From positions 4,583 to 68,582 of the forward strand of contig JANWZS010000001.1 of NCBI GenBank assembly GCA_025054855.1: DNA of 64,000 bases. Reading direction: 5' to 3'. Below the pieces are notes generated by a model that was given only the letters and a program-made list of their open reading frames with translations, ran no database searches and was not told the DNA's origin. Source of the DNA: Candidatus Nitrosocaldus sp. Its GTDB lineage: Archaea; Thermoproteota; Nitrososphaeria; Nitrososphaerales; Nitrosocaldaceae. The position numbers and the translations under genes were made by a program. Every line of letters starts with the position of its first letter. The stretch's first letter is position 1. Positions 1 through 8,772 of the stretch are shown here, one piece after another.

Positions 1-234
1 GTTGACCGCAAGGTTCGCTGCACCACCAGCATAGTAGTGCTCATCCACAACCTCATTGACTGGGATCAGATGCTCCCTAGAGAGCCTCTTGACCCTAGTC
101 TCAACATAATGGTCTAGCATGAGGTCGCCTACGATCAGAACCCTCTTGCCCGTCATACCTGCGAGTATATCGCTGAACCTGTCCCTAGATATGGGGGTTG
201 TTACTGCTGCTGATGGTTGCTGTGATGATGACAT
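1..234 (-). CDS. PfkB/RfaE-like sugar kinase, N-terminal fragment
   Basis: This is the first 78 codons of a gene that runs off the window start. After a Ser/Gln-rich leader of about 15 residues comes a Rossmann-type strand with VLIVGDLMLDHYV, followed by a segment ending in YYAGGAANLAVN. The GDLMLD and GGAAN motifs are the N-terminal substrate-binding signature of ribokinase (PfkB) family kinases and most resemble the heptose-7-phosphate kinase (RfaE/HldE) branch. Such enzymes phosphorylate a sugar with ATP. The catalytic GAGD motif lies outside the window, so the substrate cannot be judged. The ATG at 234 is the only in-frame start seen. Confidence 0.7.
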   Translation of the reverse strand, partial: MSSSQQPSAAVTTPISRDRFSDILAGMTGKRVLIVGDLMLDHYVETRVKRLSREHLIPVNEVVDEHYYAGGAANLAVN

Positions 235-327
235 TGAACCAATCAATAAGAGTTGGTAAGAGGGATAAAAAGATATTGTTGGTACTGCCTTGCTACTGCT
301 GGACGCTTGTGGCTGCTGCTGCTACGA

Positions 328-783
328 CTACGATATCCTCATTATCTCTATAGTGCCTTGTATCTGATCTGGATGCTCAACACTCCTGTATGTAAGAGTT
401 GCATAATCGTCGTAACTGAACTGCAGCGATCTGGTCTCTCCTGGGAGTATTGGGCCTGTTGATGCGCCAGTACCATCAACCACTATGGTATGCGTATTCT
501 GACCGTTGTTGGTTATTGTGAGTTTCAGGGTGCATGCCAGGCAACTGAACATCTGCGGGTTAGGGTTTGCATTTGCAGCATCGCCAACGTTGAATAGCCT
601 ATCAGTACCATTGACATTCCTTATCACGAGTTTGACCTCTGTCACTGCAGGGGTCTGTCTATCTGGCCTGACATCTGGGAGTAACTTGCCACCAGTAGCC
701 CCGAATAGACCTAGTATGGCTGCTATACCTACTGCCAGGGGTATCGCTGTCACCGCTATACCCAACGCTAGTTTATTCACCAT
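328..783 (-). CDS. Secreted/anchored cupredoxin-like protein lacking the copper cysteine
   Basis: This 151-residue protein has an N-terminal hydrophobic segment (residues 5-27), probably a signal anchor, then a beta-rich domain. The C-terminal half reads like a cupredoxin: a THTIVVDG strand, a Pro-Gly turn (LPGETRSLQFSY) and YRSVEHPDQIQG near the end. In a type I blue-copper protein the last motif would be Y-x-C-x-x-H-P-x-x-M-G. Here the cysteine is Ser and the methionine position is not Met, while His is kept. A separate CLAC pair sits near residue 81. Thaumarchaea encode many cupredoxins for electron transport. This one probably keeps the fold but not a classical blue-copper site. It is transcribed alone, away from ABCE1. 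Confidence 0.6.
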   Translation of the reverse strand: MVNKLALGIAVTAIPLAVGIAAILGLFGATGGKLLPDVRPDRQTPAVTEVKLVIRNVNGTDRLFNVGDAANANPNPQMFSCLACTLKLTITNNGQNTHTIVVDGTGASTGPILPGETRSLQFSYDDYATLTYRSVEHPDQIQGTIEIMRIS

Positions 784-907
784 TACATTATCTTAACGGG
801 AGGATATATATATCGTTTTACTTCTGTACTAATTTATTATCAACCACGATGGCGACGATTACATTTCTAACAGAGGGCTAACATACATGCCTAGGGTAGA
901 ATAGATG

Positions 908-1025
908 GACACCGGCACTGCCGCTTCGCGAGGGCTTGCGCACCTCACTAGCACGGCAGCGTCAACAGGTTTGACTTCTGGGTTCGGAATGGGACCAGGT
1001 CTTACCCTGTCGCTATGGCCGGCTA
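908..1025 (-). rRNA. rrf: 5S ribosomal RNA
   Basis: The minus strand reads GCCGGCCATAGCGACAGGG at the 5' end, then the conserved loop around CCCATTCCGAACCCAGAAG, and ends in GTGCCGGTG, which pairs with the 5' GCCGGC to close helix I. Length is about 118 nt, normal for 5S. No 16S or 23S is nearby, so the 5S gene is unlinked, as is common in thaumarchaea. The ends are set from helix I and could be off by a few bases. Confidence 0.93.
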
Positions 1026-1104
1026 TGTATAATCGTACGAGATAGTAAATTAAACCTTTCTGATGCTGGAAGCATGGAGTATACATATATTACATGCAAG
1101 AGAA

Positions 1105-2919
1105 ATGAGGTGGATGCACAGCAACAATAGTAGGGTAGCGGTCATAGACAGGGACCTATGTAAGCCAAGAAACTGTAGTCTGGAGTGTATAGCATTCTGC
1201 CCGCTCAACAGGGATGGGGGCAAGTGTATAACGTTGAGCGAGGAGGATAGGAGCAAGGCAATAGCGGTCATAGATGAGGATATATGCAATGGCTGTGGCA
1301 TATGCGTCAAGAAGTGCCCGTTCGAGGCGATAACCATAGTCAACCTCGCTGAGGAGCTGGAGGAGAGGAAGGTGCACCAGTACGCCCAGAACTCGTTCAG
1401 GCTGTACAACATCCCAGTACCCAGAAGCGGTGCAGTGGTGGGGCTCCTTGGCAGGAACGGTATAGGGAAGAGCACCGTACTCAACATAGTGGCAGGGATG
1501 CTCAAGCCCAATCTCGGCAGGTATGAGGATGAGCCGTCATGGGATGAGGTGCTAGAGCACTTCAGGGGCACTGCAGTGAAGGAGCACCTCAAGGCTGTTG
1601 CGGAGAAGAGGATAAGGGTAGCGATGAAGCCACAGCAGGTCTACCTCATAGCGAAGGTCTTCAGGGGTACCGCCAGGGAACTGCTAGCCAGATACGATGA
1701 GAGCGGTTATGCTGAGCACTACGCATCTAGGCTTGCCCTACATGGGTCTATGGATAGGCATGTGGATGAGTTGAGTGGTGGAGAGCTGCAGAGGCTTGCA
1801 GTTGCCGTTGCAGCGAGCAAGGAGGCGGATCTGTACCTCTTCGATGAGCCATCATCGTACAACGATGTGCATCAGAGGCTGGAGGTTGCCAGGGTTATAA
1901 ACGATATAGCCAGCAGGAGGGGTAAGAGCGTCATGATAGTCGAGCATGATCTCACCATGCTCGACTACCTGAGCGATTACGTGCACGTACTCTACGGCGA
2001 GCCTGGTGCCTATGGTATAGTCTCTGATGCCATGAGCACGAACACAGCCATAAACGAGTTCCTCCAGGGCTATCTCTCGAGCATAAACGTGAGGTTCAGG
2101 GATAGGGCATTCAGGTTCGAGGGTGCCAGCAGCGGAGAGGACCTGATAATGGAGGAGGTTGTGGCTGAGTACACCACGGTAGAGAAGAGCCATCCTGGGT
2201 TCAGGCTGATCGCTGATGGTGCAAGGATCAGGAAGGGGGAGGTTGTGGGTGTGGTTGGTGCAAACGCTCTAGGCAAGACTACGCTGATGAGGATGATCTC
2301 TGGCATAGACAGCCCAGATAGAGGACAGTTCAGGATAAATGCAAGGATATCGTACAAGCCGCAGTACCTTGAGCAGGAGGATTACGGGTACGATGTGAGG
2401 ACACTCCTATCCGAAGCGTACGGGAAGGGTATAGAGGGGAGCAGCGCTGAGGCGACCATAGTCGAGCCCCTCAGGCTGAGGAGGTTGTACGATAAGATGG
2501 TCAGGAGCCTGAGCGGGGGAGAGCTCCAGAAGGTTGCCATAGCATCGTGCCTGCTAAGGGATGCTGATATATATGCAATGGATGAGCCATCTGCTTTCCT
2601 TGATGTTGAGGATAGGGTAACCATAGCAAGGTTCATACAGAGGTTCGTGAAGGGGCAGGGCAGGTCTGCCATAGTGGTTGATCATGATATGCATATGGTC
2701 GATATGGTTGCTGATACGCTCATAGTCTTCACTGGCATACCAGGGAAGGAGGGCCATGCTACGGGTACGCTGAGCAAGAGGGAAGGCATGAACATCTTCC
2801 TCAAAGGGCTTGATGTCACGTTCAGGAGGGATGAGGAGAGCAACAGGCCCAGGATAAACAAACTGAACAGCAGGCTAGACAGGATGCAGAAGGAGAAGGG
2901 CGTATACTATGCCATATGA
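1105..2919 (+). CDS. Ribosome recycling/splitting ATPase ABCE1 (RNase L inhibitor homologue)
   Basis: ABCE1 splits ribosomes after termination together with aRF1 or Pelota. The N-terminal iron-sulfur domain shows both 4Fe-4S motifs: CKPRNCSLECIAFCP and CNGCGICVKKCP. Two ABC ATPase halves follow. The first has Walker A GRNGIGKST and signature LSGGELQRL; the second has GANALGKTT and LSGGELQKV, each with a DEPS Walker B. Length of about 600 residues is normal. The reading frame opens at 1063, but an AT-rich TATA-like element at about 1080-1090 favours a leaderless start at 1105 or 1114. It is a single gene on the plus strand, downstream of the oppositely oriented 5S gene. Confidence 0.95.
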   Translation: MRWMHSNNSRVAVIDRDLCKPRNCSLECIAFCPLNRDGGKCITLSEEDRSKAIAVIDEDICNGCGICVKKCPFEAITIVNLAEELEERKVHQYAQNSFRLYNIPVPRSGAVVGLLGRNGIGKSTVLNIVAGMLKPNLGRYEDEPSWDEVLEHFRGTAVKEHLKAVAEKRIRVAMKPQQVYLIAKVFRGTARELLARYDESGYAEHYASRLALHGSMDRHVDELSGGELQRLAVAVAASKEADLYLFDEPSSYNDVHQRLEVARVINDIASRRGKSVMIVEHDLTMLDYLSDYVHVLYGEPGAYGIVSDAMSTNTAINEFLQGYLSSINVRFRDRAFRFEGASSGEDLIMEEVVAEYTTVEKSHPGFRLIADGARIRKGEVVGVVGANALGKTTLMRMISGIDSPDRGQFRINARISYKPQYLEQEDYGYDVRTLLSEAYGKGIEGSSAEATIVEPLRLRRLYDKMVRSLSGGELQKVAIASCLLRDADIYAMDEPSAFLDVEDRVTIARFIQRFVKGQGRSAIVVDHDMHMVDMVADTLIVFTGIPGKEGHATGTLSKREGMNIFLKGLDVTFRRDEESNRPRINKLNSRLDRMQKEKGVYYAI

Positions 2920-2953
2920 GGTCTATAGTTCAGATTCATAACCTATAAAAAGG

Positions 2954-3772
2954 TTAAGGGTTTAGACTCTGCCTTGCAGACTCTATCCAGCCCTTGACAT
3001 CATCTATGCTCAACCTGTACCCCTTCGGTACCTTCACTACCCTCTCCTTGATCGCACTGCTCAGCCTGTTGAAGAGCTCCTGCGGGTCGCTCTTTGCGAG
3101 CATCTCCCTCGAGTCCACCTTGCCTGCGACTACCAGCAGTTCAGCCGCCTGCTCATCCACACCCTCCAGCCCTGCAAACTCGCTGATGGCCATTAGCCTA
3201 GCCATGCCTATGAACCTCCTTGCCCTAACCTCATCCATGCCTGCAGCAGCAAGGTCCTTGGCCGATGCCCTTGCTAGGTCTGCTACGGTACCCAGCCCCT
3301 TCTCCCTCAGCACGCTGCCCAACCTTGGGCCTATACCCTCTATGGCCTCCACTGGTATAGGCCTTGGCTCTGGCTTGGGCTGAGGTCGTGGCTGAGCCTC
3401 CCTTGCAGGGAGCGGTATGGGCTTCATGGATATGTTTATAGTGCTCAGTAGTTCAGGCCTCACCTCCTCAGCCCTAGATGGGAGCACTAGTGCTATCTTA
3501 TCGTCCTTCTGCGTCACCACAGCCTTGAGCTGCAGACTCAGATCAGATACAACATATGTAGTGTTACGCTCCTGCTTGAGTGCAAAATCATCCACCTTGA
3601 GCAGATCGCTCTGTATTGACTTGATGAGTGTAGCAGGCTCCACTGCCAGAGCGAACCCCTTGGTCATCTCAGATATCCTGCTCCTCAATGCCTCATTCTC
3701 CCTCTCCAGCTCCGCAACCCTGGCGATCCTCTGCTTCAATACCTCATTCTCATCCCTCAGGGCCTTGAGCAT
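2954..3772 (-). CDS. Coiled-coil protein with helix-hairpin-helix (DUF4332-like) repeats
   Basis: The protein has 272 residues. Residues 1-40 form a heptad-rich coiled coil (LRDENEVLKQRIARVAELERENEAL). A middle region near 50-110 looks beta-rich. A Pro/Arg-rich linker follows near 120-140. The C-terminal half holds at least two helix-hairpin-helix units: VEAIEGIGPRLGSVLREKGL, then FAGLEGVDEQAAELL. Such HhH pairs bind DNA or mediate protein contacts. It is the last gene of a compact three-gene minus-strand operon with the two small genes upstream (gaps of 28 and 17 bases). The linker and HhH layout resembles DUF4332 proteins. Function is unknown; a structural or scaffold role with its operon partners is inference. 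Confidence 0.7.
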   Translation of the reverse strand: MLKALRDENEVLKQRIARVAELERENEALRSRISEMTKGFALAVEPATLIKSIQSDLLKVDDFALKQERNTTYVVSDLSLQLKAVVTQKDDKIALVLPSRAEEVRPELLSTINISMKPIPLPAREAQPRPQPKPEPRPIPVEAIEGIGPRLGSVLREKGLGTVADLARASAKDLAAAGMDEVRARRFIGMARLMAISEFAGLEGVDEQAAELLVVAGKVDSREMLAKSDPQELFNRLSSAIKERVVKVPKGYRLSIDDVKGWIESARQSLNP

Positions 3773-3800
3773 CCTCTGCAGATCCTCTATGCCTGACAGA

Positions 3801-4136
3801 TCACATCACCTCCTCCCTACCAACACCATCCCCATGTACGGTTGATGCTGTGCTCCGTGCTGATCTGCCTGGTACTGGTGATAGCCTTGCATGTATGGTA
3901 GCATCGTCACCCCTCCCATAATAGTTTGCTATATATGCGTTGGAGGGTGTTACATAGAGACCATATCCATCGTACTCTATAGAGCATCTGACCCCAACAT
4001 CTATGGATGAGGGTATGAACCTTACAGGCTCATCTGCAGTATCCTCCAGTGCACTCTCCACTGCGCTATTGACGCCATCTACCAGTGCCTCCAAAAAATG
4101 GTAGAGTTGGATGGATGCTACTGGCATATCCACCAC
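3801..4136 (-). CDS. Small trypco2-like protein of unknown function
   Basis: This 111-residue protein starts with an amphipathic helix (QLYHFLEALVDGVNSAVESAL), then a beta segment with VRFIPSSIDVGVRCSIEYDG, a short YGLYVTPSNAY strand, and a strand ending in ATIHARLSPVPG. That order, helix then RF-strand then a final strand closing with a Pro motif, matches the layout I associate with trypsin-co-occurring domain 2 (trypco2). The match is by eye and weak. The C-terminal 20 residues are Arg/Ser/Gly rich and probably disordered. It lies between the DUF2589-like gene (17-base gap) and the coiled-coil gene, so all three are probably co-transcribed. Confidence 0.6.
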   Translation of the reverse strand: MVDMPVASIQLYHFLEALVDGVNSAVESALEDTADEPVRFIPSSIDVGVRCSIEYDGYGLYVTPSNAYIANYYGRGDDATIHARLSPVPGRSARSTASTVHGDGVGREEVM

Positions 4137-4153
4137 ATCATACCATCATCATA

Positions 4154-4657
4154 CTATGCAGGTATCTGCGGAGGGTTATCCTGTGCTATCTTCTCTATGG
4201 CCTTCATGAGCGGTTGTGGAGGAGGCGCTGGGGCAACCTGTATCCTTATGTAACTGGATGCCTCTGCCTTGTATGAGTACGTGTTGGAGTACTTTGCATC
4301 AACCGATACGCTAGCGAACCAGAACTTTGCCTTTGCCTTGACACCTAACTGGAAGTCGGTCCTCCTCTCCATGGTTATGGCCATCTTCACCTCTATCACT
4401 CCATTCTGTATCTGGAGCATCGTTGGGAGTATTCCAAATGCTAGGGCATTTCCACTGATGGTCTTCTCCTCTTCACCAGAGCCCGTCCTCTTCTTGTATT
4501 TTATCTCAACTATGGTATCTGCAAGCTCCTTTATACCCTCTATGAATGATGTATTGGCCTCATTCTGTGCTGCAACCATTGCCAGCAACAGATTCTTTAT
4601 CATCTCATCGAATGGCGCAGATGCCAGTTCCTGTGCTATAGCACTGCCTGAAGCCAT
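4154..4657 (-). CDS. DUF2589-like protein
   Basis: The protein has 167 residues. The N-terminal half is helical (PFDEMIKNLLLAMVAAQNEAN). The second half is beta-rich, with VEVKMAITMERRTDF, then FWFASVSVDAKYSNTYSYKAEASS and a closing strand IRIQVAPAPPPQPL. An N-terminal helix with a repeated beta-strand module ending in a Pro-rich VxPxPPP is typical of the DUF2589 family as I recall it. No signal peptide or membrane segment is seen, so it is probably cytoplasmic. It is the first gene of the three-gene operon. DUF2589 proteins have no established biochemical role that I can name. Confidence 0.65.
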   Translation of the reverse strand: MASGSAIAQELASAPFDEMIKNLLLAMVAAQNEANTSFIEGIKELADTIVEIKYKKRTGSGEEEKTISGNALAFGILPTMLQIQNGVIEVKMAITMERRTDFQLGVKAKAKFWFASVSVDAKYSNTYSYKAEASSYIRIQVAPAPPPQPLMKAIEKIAQDNPPQIPA

Positions 4658-4729
4658 GGCTGCCCTACCATAGCCTGCTACTTAAAGGCTCTTGTGAGTA
4701 TCTAAAGGGAAAACTTTAGCAATCCTGAA

Positions 4730-5620
4730 TTAGTAGCCCCATACGTACCTTTCCAGTTCTCTGAGCATGAACTCCCTCGGCTCTACGATCAACTTGTACG
4801 CTATCACCTGCATGTAGTATGGTAGCGATGCCAGCCTGCTATGTGATGGAAGCCTCAGCGATACCTCTATGGTGCCCCTCTCGCTACCTGCTAACACTGA
4901 GATGTCATGCTCAACCCTGAACCTCTCAAGCCTCTCCCTGAACTCCTCCCTCTCCCCTACTACACGCATGTACGCTACCCTAACGGGGTCGTAGTAGAAC
5001 CTTACCACCTCATGCATAAGCTGTATGAAGCCATTGTAGTCCTCTACTCTAGGCCTCAGGGATGCTATAACAACCCTTAGCACATTATCCAGGGTGCTGG
5101 ATGTGAAGTCCCTGAGCACGTTTATGTAACCTTGCAAGCCTCTGGCATCATCCTCAAGCCTACTGCCCATGAACCCCATGAGCGAGTCTGCTACCTCCTC
5201 ATCTGGACCATCCATGGTGTGATGCTTAGAGTAGTCCACGAGCGTGCTGTATATGCTCCCATCACGGGCATCTACAAGCCCTATGAGTACGAGTGCGAGT
5301 GCCAGCCTATTCCCCCTGTATGCTCCATCTGCAAGTGCGTTCATCACAACCCTGTTATCCCTGAACGATGACGGGTTGGATAGTATTGCTATGATCATGC
5401 CCCTGGGCGTTGGTCTGTAGAGGGTGTACCTGCCTCTACCCCCTCCCTTACCAGCACCTATCCTGTAGAGCAGTCCCTTCCTGTACAGGTATCGTAGCGA
5501 GTCCCCATCAGCGCTCTCCAATGAGGCGAGTATACTCGCACATCTCTCAAGCGTCCTACGGCTGGGGAAGAGGCTGGGGAAGAGTCTGGATACAGTATAG
5601 AGTGTATCAGCACCCTCCAT
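4730..5620 (-). CDS. Winged-helix-like protein of unknown function
   Basis: The protein has 296 residues and no membrane segment. Residues 15-80 have the pattern of a winged helix: helices around PSRRTLERCASILASL and LRYLYRKGLLYRI, then a Gly/Arg-rich wing (GAGKGGGRGRYTLYRPTPRG). The remainder is helical and Arg/Glu rich, with no catalytic motif I can identify. A DNA-binding regulator is plausible from the N-terminus but is inference. It is divergent from the tRNA methyltransferase gene, with only 41 bases between their starts. Confidence 0.6.
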   Translation of the reverse strand: MEGADTLYTVSRLFPSLFPSRRTLERCASILASLESADGDSLRYLYRKGLLYRIGAGKGGGRGRYTLYRPTPRGMIIAILSNPSSFRDNRVVMNALADGAYRGNRLALALVLIGLVDARDGSIYSTLVDYSKHHTMDGPDEEVADSLMGFMGSRLEDDARGLQGYINVLRDFTSSTLDNVLRVVIASLRPRVEDYNGFIQLMHEVVRFYYDPVRVAYMRVVGEREEFRERLERFRVEHDISVLAGSERGTIEVSLRLPSHSRLASLPYYMQVIAYKLIVEPREFMLRELERYVWGY

Positions 5621-5661
5621 GCAGGGATAATGCTATATTTGGTGGCTAAATAGGTTTTTGC

Positions 5662-6552
5662 ATGCCTATGCTCAAGGAGGCGTTGAAGGGCATACTGGAT
5701 GAGCATGAGATCAGGCACCTATACAGTTCTTTCGATGTGATAGGGGATATAGCGATAATAAAGGTCCCAGATGAGTTGGTGCATAGGAGGCATGAGATAG
5801 GCAATGCCATACTAGAGGGTGTGAAGCATGTGAGGAGCGTCTACATGCAGGTATCACCCGTCAAGGATCTGCACAGGGTCAGGGAGATAGAGTGTATAGC
5901 GGGTGTGGATGATCCCGTGACTATGTACAAGGAGCATGGGTGCAGGTTCAAGGTGAATGTAGCGAAGGTGTACTTCTCGCCAAGGCTATCCACGGAGAGG
6001 GCGAGGATAGCCTCACTCGTCAGGGATGGCGAGACCGTACTCAACATGTTTGCAGGGGTATGCACATTCTCCATAGTCATAGCCAAGAGGAATCCCAGAT
6101 GCAGGGTATACAGCATAGACATAAACCCAGATGCGGTGATGCTCTGCATAGAGAATGCGAGGCTGAACAAGGTGGAGGATAGGGTTAGTGTGATACTTGG
6201 CGATGCTAGAGAGGTTACAGTTGATAGACTCCTGAACACGGTGGATAGGGTGCTCATGCCACTCCCAGAGAAGGCGAAGGAGTACCTCATCTATGCCATA
6301 ATGGCCTTGAGGCCTGGGGGTGAGTGCTTTATACACTACTTCACCCACCTGATGGGTGGCAGGGATAAGGTCTATGATATGTGCAGGGAGGAGTTGGATG
6401 GTATAATGCGTTCTGGTGCATACAGTATGGGTGGATTAAGTTACAGGTACACGTACAGCATAGCAGGTGTGAGGGTAGTCAGGGAGGTGGGTCCAAGGGT
6501 CTACCAGGTGGTCGCCGATATAGCGGTGAGCAAATGGCTTGATGGATCATGA
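5662..6552 (+). CDS. tRNA (guanine37-N1)-methyltransferase, Trm5 family
   Basis: Trm5 methylates G37 beside the tRNA anticodon using S-adenosylmethionine. Seen here are an N-terminal D1-like region (residues 10-65, ending around EGVKHVRSVYMQ), a linker, and a Rossmann methyltransferase core with GETVLNMFAGVCTFSIV (SAM motif I) and VYSIDINPDAV (acidic motif II). The catalytic NLP/NPP-like position reads VLMPLPEKA. It belongs to the Met-10+ family. Length of 296 is close to the shorter archaeal forms. A Taw2-type wyosine enzyme is the main alternative. An AT-rich promoter lies in the 41-base divergent spacer. Confidence 0.85.
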   Translation: MPMLKEALKGILDEHEIRHLYSSFDVIGDIAIIKVPDELVHRRHEIGNAILEGVKHVRSVYMQVSPVKDLHRVREIECIAGVDDPVTMYKEHGCRFKVNVAKVYFSPRLSTERARIASLVRDGETVLNMFAGVCTFSIVIAKRNPRCRVYSIDINPDAVMLCIENARLNKVEDRVSVILGDAREVTVDRLLNTVDRVLMPLPEKAKEYLIYAIMALRPGGECFIHYFTHLMGGRDKVYDMCREELDGIMRSGAYSMGGLSYRYTYSIAGVRVVREVGPRVYQVVADIAVSKWLDGS

Positions 6553-6648
6553 TGCATCATGCATGCACGCATGTATGTATGGTGATCATCCATAGAGATG
6601 GTCTGGCAGATGTGTTATATGCAGATGGATGCTGGTGTGCTGTCATGT

Positions 6649-6888
6649 TCAGCCCAGTACCCTAGGGCGCTCGTCATCACCACCCATACCCCTCCTCCTC
6701 CCTGCCATGGCTATGCTCAGTCCGAGCCATGCGAATACCCCTGCTATGCATGCAACGAGCATGAGCACTGTGTACTTGAGGATGAGCACGCTCCACTCCG
6801 ATGCCAGTAGTAGCCAAGAGTAGATCATGAATGCAACTATGCTGGATATGAAGAGCACTACACCCATGGTCCTCCTTCTATACTGCAT
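6649..6888 (-). CDS. Small membrane protein with two transmembrane helices
   Basis: This 79-residue protein has two hydrophobic helices (about 8-28 and 36-62) and Arg-rich ends: MQYRRRTMG at the start and MAGRRRGMGGDDERPR at the end. No catalytic motif is visible. It stands alone on the minus strand. The composition strongly suggests a real membrane protein rather than a chance frame, but its function is unknown. Confidence 0.55.
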   Translation of the reverse strand: MQYRRRTMGVVLFISSIVAFMIYSWLLLASEWSVLILKYTVLMLVACIAGVFAWLGLSIAMAGRRRGMGGDDERPRVLG

Positions 6889-7025
6889 ACCTATAGGCGG
6901 TATACTCTCCCAGTTTATTAGCCTTGATCATGCGTTAGGAGGTTGCTAATGTATCCATGGATGTACGAATGCATTACCAGCAGTACCTCCACAGCCCCTC
7001 TTCTGCTGGCATCATATGCTGGTGA

Positions 7026-7532
7026 TCATGCAGGCTCATGCAGGTCTAGAGCCATGAGGTAGGCATCCTCACCATCCCTGTAGTATCCTCTGAGCCTTGA
7101 CTTGATGGTGAACTTGAGGTTCTCATACACGCTTATAGCAGGTTCGTTGCTCACCCTAACCTCCAGATACACCTCATCGCACCCCCTCGCTATCATGGCA
7201 TTCATCGCCTCCTGCATGAGTGCGGTGCCTAGACCCCTGCCCCTATGCTCCTTCAGCACAGCTATGGATACTACATGCCCCTTCTTCACGAACCCAAGCC
7301 TCTTGAAGTTGGAGAACCCATACTCCACCTTGCACATTATGTAACCCACTATCGTACCATCGATCTCTGCCACGAGGAACGCCTCTGGGAACTCCCTGAA
7401 GAGCTCCTCGAAGAAGTACTCAGAGTAGTGCTCCGATAGCGCAACCATGTTTATCTCCATGACATGTAGGAGGTCCTTGTACTCACACCGCCTTATGGTG
7501 TAGTCCCCCACATGTCTAAGCACCACTTGCAT
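7026..7532 (-). CDS. GNAT family N-acetyltransferase (RimI/Ard1-like)
   Basis: The protein has 168 residues. The acetyl-CoA site is clear: VVSIAVLKEHRGRGLGTALMQEAM contains the V-x-x-x-R/Q-G-x-G-x-A loop. It is followed by YLEVRVSNEPAISVYENLKFTIKSRLRGYYRDGEDAYLMAL, the C-terminal half typical of RimI-type N-terminal acetyltransferases. Archaeal members acetylate protein N-termini such as Ser or Ala. A short AT-rich spacer separates it from the divergent site-2 protease gene. Confidence 0.88.
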   Translation of the reverse strand: MQVVLRHVGDYTIRRCEYKDLLHVMEINMVALSEHYSEYFFEELFREFPEAFLVAEIDGTIVGYIMCKVEYGFSNFKRLGFVKKGHVVSIAVLKEHRGRGLGTALMQEAMNAMIARGCDEVYLEVRVSNEPAISVYENLKFTIKSRLRGYYRDGEDAYLMALDLHEPA

Positions 7533-7613
7533 AAGGAATTATAATGGCAAGGGTATTTAACTCTTGGCAGGTAGAACCAAACGTATTAAAGTGATACCGT
7601 TGTAGATAGGGTA

Positions 7614-8729
7614 GTGGAGTACTCCGAGAGTGAGCATGGGCATATAGACGATAGGATACCCATACTGGTATCGAGCCTCTTCGTTGTGAGGAGTTACTAT
7701 ATACGTGAGGATAGGGCCTATGAGTTCCATATAGATGGTAAGGATACGCTCAAGGGTGACTTTGTTAGGCTGGTTAAGGAGTTGGATGGATACGGCTACC
7801 ATGCCATGCTGAGCAGGGCAGATGAGTCGAACGATGCGATAAGTGCAAGGGACCTCATCCTGCTCGTAATACCAAAGGTACAGCCTACCAGGAGGTTCAA
7901 GCCCTGGATGCCTGTGGTGCTCTTCATAGCTACAGTAGCGGTCGTGCTCTACGATGGGCTGCTCAGATCAGAGGGGTTGGCAGGCCTGGTGTATGGACCA
8001 TGGCAGATGGCAGCGCTGTACACGCTGTCGCTCATGGGCATACTGGGCATACATGAGCTTGGGCATATGCTTGCATCCAGGGTGCACAGGATAAAGGCCA
8101 CATGGCCATTCTTCATCCCAGGCGTACCAGGGTTCTTCGTGCCCACATTCGGGGCTGTGATATTCTCCAGGGCACCGATGACCAACAGGGATGTGCTCTT
8201 CGATATAGGCGTCTCAGGCCCAATAGCTGGGCTCATAGTGACCATAGTGGTATCGTTCTATGGTGCGATGCTCAGCCCATTGATAGATGAGGCACAGGCT
8301 AGGGCCATGATGGCCAACGCACAGCTGATCCCACTCCAGCCCAGTCTCCTGATGGAGCTTGCGTTCGAGTTGACTGGGAAATCTGTGCCAGGGTATGTGC
8401 CAGTGCTCTCCCCAGTAGCATTCGCTGCCTGGATAGGGTTCCTCATAACCTTCCTTAACCTGCTCCCAGCATGGCAGCTCGATGGGGGGCATATAGCAAG
8501 GGCTACCCTGGGCTACAAGTGGCAGAGGAGGCTGACGTTCGTGAGTGTTGTTATACTCGCTGCACTGGGCTACATATTCATGGCAATGTTCATAATGTTC
8601 ATGAGCGCAAGGACACAGGATGTTAGGCCACTGGATGATGTATCTCCACTCTCCAGGGGTAGGAGGATACTCTTCATGGTGGTGATAGTGCTTGCTGTGC
8701 TGTGTGCACCCATACCATCGTGGGTATGA
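7614..8729 (+). CDS. Site-2 protease family (M50) membrane metalloprotease
   Basis: S2P-type proteases cut transmembrane segments inside the membrane, often to release regulators. The zinc motif HELGH is seen in LGIHELGHMLAS (about residue 145), and the third ligand in NLLPAWQLDGGHIA (about residue 290). A soluble N-terminal domain of about 100 residues precedes the first membrane helix, as in several archaeal and plant EGY-type members. At least six hydrophobic segments follow. The start is GTG, with an AT-rich cgtattaaag element about 25 bases upstream. Confidence 0.92.
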   Translation: MEYSESEHGHIDDRIPILVSSLFVVRSYYIREDRAYEFHIDGKDTLKGDFVRLVKELDGYGYHAMLSRADESNDAISARDLILLVIPKVQPTRRFKPWMPVVLFIATVAVVLYDGLLRSEGLAGLVYGPWQMAALYTLSLMGILGIHELGHMLASRVHRIKATWPFFIPGVPGFFVPTFGAVIFSRAPMTNRDVLFDIGVSGPIAGLIVTIVVSFYGAMLSPLIDEAQARAMMANAQLIPLQPSLLMELAFELTGKSVPGYVPVLSPVAFAAWIGFLITFLNLLPAWQLDGGHIARATLGYKWQRRLTFVSVVILAALGYIFMAMFIMFMSARTQDVRPLDDVSPLSRGRRILFMVVIVLAVLCAPIPSWV

Positions 8730-8772
8730 GGCGTAGGGTCTCTGCACCATCATGAGCCATACACCACCACCA

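Noticed and set aside
859-1086. Open frame on the minus strand across the 5S gene
   Set aside because: It lies inside the 5S rRNA and its flanks; the RNA explains the sequence fully.
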